Below, in pieces: positions 57,736-64,000 of a stretch of DNA of 64,000 bases. A program made the position numbers and the translations under genes. This DNA is from Sphingomonas sp. HF-S4 (lineage in GTDB: Bacteria > Pseudomonadota > Alphaproteobacteria > Sphingomonadales > Sphingomonadaceae), in the NCBI RefSeq assembly GCF_032911445.1, contig NZ_JAWJEJ010000001.1, forward strand, positions 1,178,001-1,242,000, given 5' to 3'. How positions within the stretch are numbered: the stretch's first letter is position 1; the number at the start of each line of letters is the position of its first letter. The notes under the pieces are model-generated. The model was given only the letters and a program-made list of their open reading frames with translations. It did no database searches and had not been told where the DNA came from.

Positions 57736-58058
57736 TCGGTCATGGCGTGAGTGTCGTGGATCACCTCTGGTAGTCGCAGCGAAATGACTACCCGGGCTCC
57801 TTTATCAATCGCCAACCGGTCAGTAGCGCGTCCCTTCGCACTGGCGTGACCGCCTAAGTGTAAGCCAAGCTTATTCGATTCCGTTTCAATACTTGGGCAG
57901 ACGAACTCAACTGGAAGGACGCGTCATCAATTTGCCGCTCGCGAAGAGCAGTCTGTCGAATTTGACGAAACGTCCCGCGAAATGCCACTGCAGCCCATGT
58001 CGAACGGGACAGCTCGCGTGGTATTTGAGCATTATATTTTGGGAAATATCTAGCAACG
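57736..58058. other. Gene-free tail of the island
   Basis: No supported gene. A weak hairpin GGTAGTC (57769-57775)/GACTACC (57786-57792) with a 10-base loop and a downstream CTCCTTTATC may terminate the secretion operon. The rest up to the att repeat is lower in GC than the flanks. Confidence 0.4.
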
Positions 58059-59186
58059 TCAATGCCATGGCGCGCGTGCCGTAAGCCTGTCTCCCCGACC
58101 ATCTCTCGTCGCCCTCGCCCGACCGAGCCTCTTGAGCAGCGCGCGGAGCGGCGGCTCGCCGAAGCGGACGACTGCCCAAGATAGCGCCAGCATCGTTACG
58201 AACATAAGGGCGCAGGCCGGCCAGAACGGCACGCCGAGACGGAGCAATCCGCCGATCAGGATCGCGCCGAGTTCCTGGTGCAGGAGATAGAGCGGGTAGG
58301 TCATCAGCCCCAGCGTTGTCACCATGGGCGCTCGGACCGCGCGGGTGAGCCGCGGCTGGAGTCGTTCGGCGAACAGGATCGGCAGAAGGCACAGGCCGAA
58401 CAGCAGCAGCGGCGGGACATAAGCGGGGTTGTCGCCGTGCATGATGATCCGGTGGGCATCGATCTCAATCACCGCCGCGATACCGGCGGGTATCAGATAG
58501 ACAAGGCGCAGAGCCCGCCACCCCAGCCTTTGCCGCGCGCGGATCAGCATTCCGAGCGCGAAGAAGCAGCCATGCGGCAGCAGGGTGAGCTGGACGATCC
58601 GGTCGCCGGCGGGCGGGACCGGCACGAAGCATGACGCGATCCAATAGGCGGCGCTGGCGAGACCGAGCAGCGCGCCGATCCGCTCGATCGTGCCCAGCGT
58701 CGCGCCGCCTAGCAGGGACAGCGCGATCAGCAGATAGAAGTTCACTTCGATCGCGAGCGTCCAATAGCTCGGATCGATGCCGAACATCGGCCAGAACAGG
58801 ACGGAACCCAGCCATAGCCCGACAACCGTCCCGGGCGTCATGCTGCCGGCTATCAGCATGGCGAGGGTGGTCAGCGACGCGCAAAGCCAGGCGGCTGGCA
58901 GCAGGCGCAGGAAGCGGCGGCCGGCGAAGGCGGAAGGGCTCGATCCTTCGGCGGACCAGGCGATGACGAAGCCGGACACCACGAAGAACAATTCGACGCC
59001 GATCCAGCCCGAATTGAGGAACGGCGACAGTCGCCCGTCGATCGGCATGCCTTCGAGCAGCGCCCGCCCGCCCGGCGGCGGCCCGTGGACGAATCCGCTA
59101 CCCCAATGGAACGCGACGACCATCACGGCGCAGGCGAAGCGCAGCAGGTCCAGGGCAAGGAGGTTGCGAGATCCCCGATCGGCCAT
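58059..59186 (-). CDS. Acyltransferase family 3 membrane protein
   Basis: 375 residues, ~10 membrane segments. The start LLALDLLRFACAVMVVAFHW with the R...H pair and the block GWIGVELFFVVSGFVIAWSA are the acyltransferase-3 hallmarks; RRFLRLLPAAWLCA follows. These inner-membrane enzymes O-acylate surface glycans or other extracytoplasmic acceptors. The last ~15 codons cross the 17-bp repeat, so its C-terminal tail (DGRGDRLTARAPWH) is partly read from tRNA-tail and island sequence; the original stop was probably lost on integration, with little effect on the membrane core. Confidence 0.85.
   Translation of the reverse strand: MADRGSRNLLALDLLRFACAVMVVAFHWGSGFVHGPPPGGRALLEGMPIDGRLSPFLNSGWIGVELFFVVSGFVIAWSAEGSSPSAFAGRRFLRLLPAAWLCASLTTLAMLIAGSMTPGTVVGLWLGSVLFWPMFGIDPSYWTLAIEVNFYLLIALSLLGGATLGTIERIGALLGLASAAYWIASCFVPVPPAGDRIVQLTLLPHGCFFALGMLIRARQRLGWRALRLVYLIPAGIAAVIEIDAHRIIMHGDNPAYVPPLLLFGLCLLPILFAERLQPRLTRAVRAPMVTTLGLMTYPLYLLHQELGAILIGGLLRLGVPFWPACALMFVTMLALSWAVVRFGEPPLRALLKRLGRARATRDGRGDRLTARAPWH
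58086..58102. repeat. Right copy of 17-bp direct repeat (attR candidate)
   Basis: Identical to 31255-31271. Sequence beyond the 17 bases differs on both sides (gtaag before, ctctcg after), so the match is not part of a second tRNA gene. Confidence 0.85.
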
Positions 59187-59261
59187 CGCCGCCCAGGTTG
59201 CGCAGAAGTGTTTAACGAATTGCGTAAGCCGTAGATGTCAGGTGCAGGTGCTTGAGGATGC

Positions 59262-60587
59262 TCAATCCGGATCGGTTTCTACTGGCGGGGCGGCAGGAAC
59301 CTCGTCCGGCACCCCGTCGAGCGCCCGCACAAGCTGATCGCGGTCGAGCGCGCCTTCCCAGCGCGCCACCACGATCGTCGCGACGGCGTTGCCGATGAAA
59401 TTGGTGAGGCTGCGGCATTCGCTCATGAAGCGATCGACGCCCAGAATCAGTGCCATCCCCGCGATCGGCACCTTCGGCACGATCGCCAGCGTCGCCGCCA
59501 GCGTGATAAAGCCCGATCCGGTGACGCCCGCCGCGCCCTTCGAGCTCAACATCGCCACCCCGAGCAGCGCGAGTTCCTCGCCGAGCGTGAGTTCGACGCC
59601 GGTTGCCTGGGCGATGAACAACGCCGCCAACGTCATGTAGATGTTGGTGCCGTCGAGATTGAACGAATAGCCGGTCGGCACCACTACGCCGACGACTTCC
59701 TTGTCGCAGCCGGCGCGCTGCATCTTCTGGATCAGCGCGGGCAGGGCGGCTTCCGACGAGGAGGTGCCGAGCACCAGCAGCAGCTCGGCCTTGAGATACC
59801 GCAGCAGCTTGAGGATCGAGAAGCCGTTGAGCGCCGCGACGCTGCCCAGGATCACCAGCACGAAGATCAGCGAGGTAAGATAGAAGGTGCCGACAAGGGC
59901 ACCGAGGCTTAGCAGGCTGCCGAGGCCATATTTGCCGATCGTGAACGCCATCGCGCCGAACGCGCCGACCGGCGCCGCCCACATCACGATCGTCACCAGC
60001 CGGAACACCACCAGCGCGATTCGCTCGAGCATGTCGGTCACCGGGCGGGCAGGGGCGCCGACCAACGTCAGCGACACGCCGAACAGCACCGCCACGAACA
60101 GGACCTGGAGGATCGAACCACTGGTGAACGCCGAGACCAAGGTCGTCGGGATGATCGAGAGCAGGAAGCCGGTGAGCGTCGTCTCGTGCGCCTTCTCCTC
60201 ATAGCCGTGCACCGCGGCGGCATTGAGCGTGGTGGGGTCGACATGCATGCCCGCACCAGGCTGGACGACATTCGCCACGACGAGCCCCACGACCAGCGCC
60301 AGCGTCGAGAAGAACAGGAAATAGGCGAACGCCTTGACCACCACGCGGCCCAGCGCGGCAAGCTGATGCGATCCGGCGATCCCGGTCACCACGGTGAGGA
60401 AGATCACCGGCGGGATGATCATCTTGACCAGCGCAATGAAGCCATCGCCGAGCGGCTGGAGTCCTGTGCCGAAGGCCGGAAAGGCCGCGCCGACCGCGAT
60501 CCCAGCGACGATGCCGATCAGCACCCAGAAATAGAGCAGCCGCCAGAAAGGCGGCTTGTGCCCGTCGCTGCCCAGGTTCGGCGCCAT
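59262..60587 (-). CDS. Dicarboxylate/amino acid:cation symporter (DAACS, GltP/DctA-like)
   Basis: 441 residues from ATG 60587, preceded by GGGGAAGAGG; an upstream in-frame start at 60641 lacks support. Conserved DAACS motifs: serine-rich [40 protein letters not shown], and [20 protein letters not shown] with the substrate-binding D, R and N. Eight membrane helices plus two re-entrant loops expected. Imports glutamate/aspartate or C4-dicarboxylates with protons or sodium; which one cannot be told. Confidence 0.92.
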   Translation of the reverse strand: MAPNLGSDGHKPPFWRLLYFWVLIGIVAGIAVGAAFPAFGTGLQPLGDGFIALVKMIIPPVIFLTVVTGIAGSHQLAALGRVVVKAFAYFLFFSTLALVVGLVVANVVQPGAGMHVDPTTLNAAAVHGYEEKAHETTLTGFLLSIIPTTLVSAFTSGSILQVLFVAVLFGVSLTLVGAPARPVTDMLERIALVVFRLVTIVMWAAPVGAFGAMAFTIGKYGLGSLLSLGALVGTFYLTSLIFVLVILGSVAALNGFSILKLLRYLKAELLLVLGTSSSEAALPALIQKMQRAGCDKEVVGVVVPTGYSFNLDGTNIYMTLAALFIAQATGVELTLGEELALLGVAMLSSKGAAGVTGSGFITLAATLAIVPKVPIAGMALILGVDRFMSECRSLTNFIGNAVATIVVARWEGALDRDQLVRALDGVPDEVPAAPPVETDPD

Positions 60588-60645
60588 CCTCTTCCCCTTT
60601 GTAATCGCGCCGTTTCTACGCCGATTGCGGGTTCGCCCCAAACGG

Positions 60646-60675
60646 AAAAGGGCGCCCCCTTGCGGGAGCGCCCTT
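60646..60675 (-). terminator. Rho-independent terminator after the small lipoprotein gene
   Basis: On the minus strand AAGGGCGCTCCC-GCAA-GGGGGCGCCCTTTT: a strong stem with one G-T pair and a T4 run, 40 bases after the lipoprotein stop. Confidence 0.85.
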
Positions 60676-60715
60676 CTAACCGTCAGCTCCGATCCTCAGC
60701 GGACCGGAAAAGAGA

Positions 60716-60949
60716 TCAATGCGCGTTCGCCTCGGCGGCGTCGGCCTTGTTCTCTTCGACAGCAGCTGCGTTCTCGAGGACGTTCTCGACGACTGCGTTG
60801 CTGGTGTTGTCAGCGGCTTCTTCGTAGATCGCTGCGTTCGCCTCGTGGCTCTCGGCAACGTTCTCCGCAGTGGTGTTGGTGGTGCCGCCGCCGCAAGCCG
60901 CGAGCGACATCAGGCCGGCGGTCGCAGCAACGATGAGGATCTTCTTCAT
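60716..60949 (-). CDS. Small lipoprotein, Asn/Ala/Glu-rich
   Basis: 77 residues from ATG 60949 with GGGAGC 7 bases upstream. MKKILIVAATAGLMSLAAC is a textbook lipoprotein signal (lipobox LAAC), followed by GGG and a low-complexity acidic tail (AENVAESHEANAAIYEEAAD, NVLENAAAVEENKADAAEAN) likely to be helical. Single-gene unit ending in its own terminator, so probably well expressed. Function unknown; membrane-spacing or envelope lipoproteins of similar size are common in sphingomonads. Confidence 0.8.
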   Translation of the reverse strand: MKKILIVAATAGLMSLAACGGGTTNTTAENVAESHEANAAIYEEAADNTSNAVVENVLENAAAVEENKADAAEANAH

Positions 60950-61111
60950 GTGGGTTGCTCCCATGGAACATTAAACGTTTCGCACCCGGCCCGAATGCCC
61001 GACGCGAACCGCTGAAATAGCGGTCGTTGCGCTTGCGTCAATCACAAATGCGACAAACCGCAAAATTTCTGCCATTTTTTTGCCCGAATTCGGACATGCG
61101 AGCGCCTGGGA

Positions 61112-62473
61112 TCAGCGTGCCGGCCCGATTTGCTCGGGCGCGTTGGCCGTAATTGCGAGCATCGTCGTCCACACCGCGACGTTCTGGCGAAGCTGCGCCG
61201 GATCGACCTTGTCGAGCGTATCGTCCGGGGTGTGGTGATAGTCGAAATAGCGCAGCCCGGATTGCGCAAGGTCAATTCCGGATGCGCCCGCGCTTATCAC
61301 CGCGGCGACGTCGGCACCGCCGGTGGCGGGATCGCGGCCGCGGCCGACGCCGAGCGGGGCGAGCGCGGCGGCGAGGCGGTCGACCACCGGCTTGCCGCTT
61401 TCCGGCAGCGTGGCGTCGAACTTCCAGATGCGATCGGCGCCGAAATCGGATTCGGAGGCAAGGACATGACGCTCGTTCTTGTGCGCCTCGAAATAGGCTT
61501 TCCCGCCCCATACGCCCGGCTCCTCGGCGCCGGCCCAGAGCACGCGAATGGTACGGCGCGGCTGGCCTGCGTCCATGATCCGCTTGGCGGCGGCGGCAAC
61601 GATGCCGCACCCCGATGCGTCATCGATCGCGCCGGTGGCGAGATCCCAGCTATCGAGGTGGCAGGCGACGAGTACGATCCCGGCAGCAGGGTCGCTGCCT
61701 GGCACTTCGGCGATCACGTTGCCCGACTCGCCTTGGCCCTTGAACTGCGGAGTGATGTCGAGCTTGAGTCGCACCGGCCCGCGCTTCAGCAGCCGCTCGA
61801 GCTGCTCGGCATCGGGCAGCGCTAGCGCCGCGGCGGGAATCGGCTTCACACCCTGCGCCCAATTGGTGCCGCCGGTGTGCGGGTTGCGATGATAATCGGT
61901 GCCGATCGAGCGGATCAGCGTGGCGACCGCGCCCTTGCTCGCCGCGATGCTAGGTCCGGTGCGCCGCGCGGCGCCGAACACGCCGTAGCTGGAACCGTCC
62001 TGTGTCACGGTCATCCGGTGGTCGATGAACGCGATCTTACCCTTGAGGGTGCCCGCCGGCGCCGCCTGAAGATCGGCGAAGCTGGCGAAATAGACAACCT
62101 CCGCTTCGATGCCCTTGGCCCCCGTCGAGCCCGAATTGCCAAGCGCGGCGAGGCTGAGCTTCTGCGCGTGCTGCCCCAAGACTTCGGCCTTTTCCTCGCC
62201 GCGTACCCAGACCGGCATCCTGAACGGCTCGCTGCGAACGTTCTGGAAGCCGAGCGCGGTAAGCTTGGCGATCGCCCATTTGCGCGCGCGTGCCTCGTCC
62301 TCGGTCGCAGCCAGCCGGGCCCCGATCTCAGTGGTCAGCCCCTCGGTGATTTCCCAGGCGAGATCGTCCTGGAGCGCCGCATCGCGTAGCGCCGCGACAT
62401 CGTGCGTCTGGGCGAGCGCGGAGCAGGGAAGGGCGAGAGCGGCCACGGCCGCAAGCAGGATGCGCTTGGTCAT
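61112..62473 (-). CDS. M28 family zinc aminopeptidase/carboxypeptidase-like, exported
   Basis: 453 residues; signal peptide with cleavage after ALA (residue 21). Co-catalytic zinc site: H272 (ACHLDSWDLATGAIDDASGC), D284, E317/E318 (LWAGAEEPGVWGGKAYFEA), D343 (SESDFGAD) and H413/H414 (YFDYHHTPDDT). A PA-like insert at ~120-240 precedes the peptidase domain. It acts in the periplasm or on the cell surface on small peptides. Confidence 0.9.
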   Translation of the reverse strand: MTKRILLAAVAALALPCSALAQTHDVAALRDAALQDDLAWEITEGLTTEIGARLAATEDEARARKWAIAKLTALGFQNVRSEPFRMPVWVRGEEKAEVLGQHAQKLSLAALGNSGSTGAKGIEAEVVYFASFADLQAAPAGTLKGKIAFIDHRMTVTQDGSSYGVFGAARRTGPSIAASKGAVATLIRSIGTDYHRNPHTGGTNWAQGVKPIPAAALALPDAEQLERLLKRGPVRLKLDITPQFKGQGESGNVIAEVPGSDPAAGIVLVACHLDSWDLATGAIDDASGCGIVAAAAKRIMDAGQPRRTIRVLWAGAEEPGVWGGKAYFEAHKNERHVLASESDFGADRIWKFDATLPESGKPVVDRLAAALAPLGVGRGRDPATGGADVAAVISAGASGIDLAQSGLRYFDYHHTPDDTLDKVDPAQLRQNVAVWTTMLAITANAPEQIGPAR

Positions 62474-62519
62474 GGGCAGGTGCTAGCCACCCCCGTAACG
62501 TTTGCCAATGCGCGGACGC

Positions 62520-62741
62520 TTATTCTGCGCCGGATTCCTGCATCTTCTTGCGCAGGCTCAGCGGGCGCATGTCGGTCCACGTCTCCCGGATCCAGGCAAG
62601 CATCTCGACTCTGGTGCCCGAGGCGCCGGTCTCGTTCCAGCCGGCGGGCAGCGGGCGATCCTTCGGCCAGATCGAATATTGCTCCTCGGCGTTCACCACT
62701 GCGAGGTAGATGGTGGCGTCCTCGGTCTCGTCGGTCGGCAT
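62520..62741 (-). CDS. MbtH-like protein
   Basis: 73 residues from ATG 62741 with GGGGAGGAG 6 bases upstream. The family pattern is present: VVNAEEQYSIWPKDRPLPAG with its N-E-x-Q-Y-S-x-W-P core and PAGW, then ETWTDMRPLSLRKKM. MbtH proteins bind adenylation domains of non-ribosomal peptide synthetases. No such synthetase gene is in this window. It lies 46 bases after the M28 peptidase start (both minus strand), so they could share a promoter. Confidence 0.85.
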   Translation of the reverse strand: MPTDETEDATIYLAVVNAEEQYSIWPKDRPLPAGWNETGASGTRVEMLAWIRETWTDMRPLSLRKKMQESGAE

Positions 62742-62871
62742 GGCGTGCTCCTCCCCAGAGGGGCACGCTATCATCGCGGCGCGCGCGGGTCACGTTGCCA
62801 ATCGGCATGCCCGCCGCTACATGCGCCACCAACTTCCCTTGCCCTGAATCCCAGACCCCGGAGACCCTATC

Positions 62872-64000
<1,129 letters not shown>

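Noticed and set aside
57854-58102. 82-codon minus-strand frame starting at the right repeat
   Set aside because: It starts within the tRNA-tail copy, lacks a ribosome site and has no protein-like composition.

Overview
The window is GC-rich, densely coded DNA from an alphaproteobacterium, most likely a Sphingomonas-type member of the Sphingomonadaceae. Evidence is the style of the housekeeping proteins (KorAB 2-oxoacid:ferredoxin oxidoreductase, DAACS symporter, M28 peptidase, EttA), overlapping ATGA start/stop junctions, and relics of an alphaproteobacterial TraA/DUF6118 conjugation module. Genus assignment is inference; no rRNA is present.

Left part (1-19.3 kb, all + strand, nearly gapless): the distal half of an extracellular contractile injection system (eCIS, phage-tail-like) operon. 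In order: baseplate J-like protein (5' end outside the window), tail protein, a collagen-like fibre candidate, a second protein with a related N-terminus, a small Pro/Thr-linker protein, a tape-measure candidate, an AAA+ ATPase, a very large DUF4157 protein whose C-terminus reads like a RecB-type PD-(D/E)XK nuclease, an acidic protein of unknown function, a glycosyltransferase/methyltransferase fusion and a paralogous methyltransferase. Sheath, tube and spike genes must lie to the left. A bidirectional terminator closes the block.

Middle part (19.3-31.3 kb): ordinary chromosome. SulP transporter plus beta-carbonic anhydrase operon, OmpR/EnvZ-type two-component pair, a small exported protein, a DUF1624-type membrane protein, an HDAC-like deacetylase, korA-(unknown)-korB, a cyclopropane-fatty-acid-synthase-like methyltransferase, and tRNA-Pro(TGG).

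Island (31.26-58.10 kb): the last bases of the tRNA-Pro and its CCA recur exactly (17 bp) at 58086-58102, so the interval looks like a genomic island inserted at the tRNA 3' end. Its left end has small accessory genes (GrlR-like, DUF6680-like, unknowns), a TraA relaxase C-terminal relic and a frameshifted DUF6118 gene. Its main cargo is a type I secretion locus: a lipoprotein candidate, a 5615-residue RTX protein with an N-terminal HExxH motif, a HlyC-type toxin acyltransferase, and HlyB- and HlyD-type exporter subunits. No integrase and no TolC were found.

Right part (58.1-64 kb): chromosome resumes with an acyltransferase-3 protein whose last codons come from the island side, a dicarboxylate/amino-acid symporter, a small lipoprotein, an M28 peptidase, an orphan MbtH-like protein and the start of EttA (3' end outside the window).

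The two most interesting systems are the eCIS operon with a candidate nuclease effector and the tRNA-borne giant acylated RTX toxin/adhesin island.
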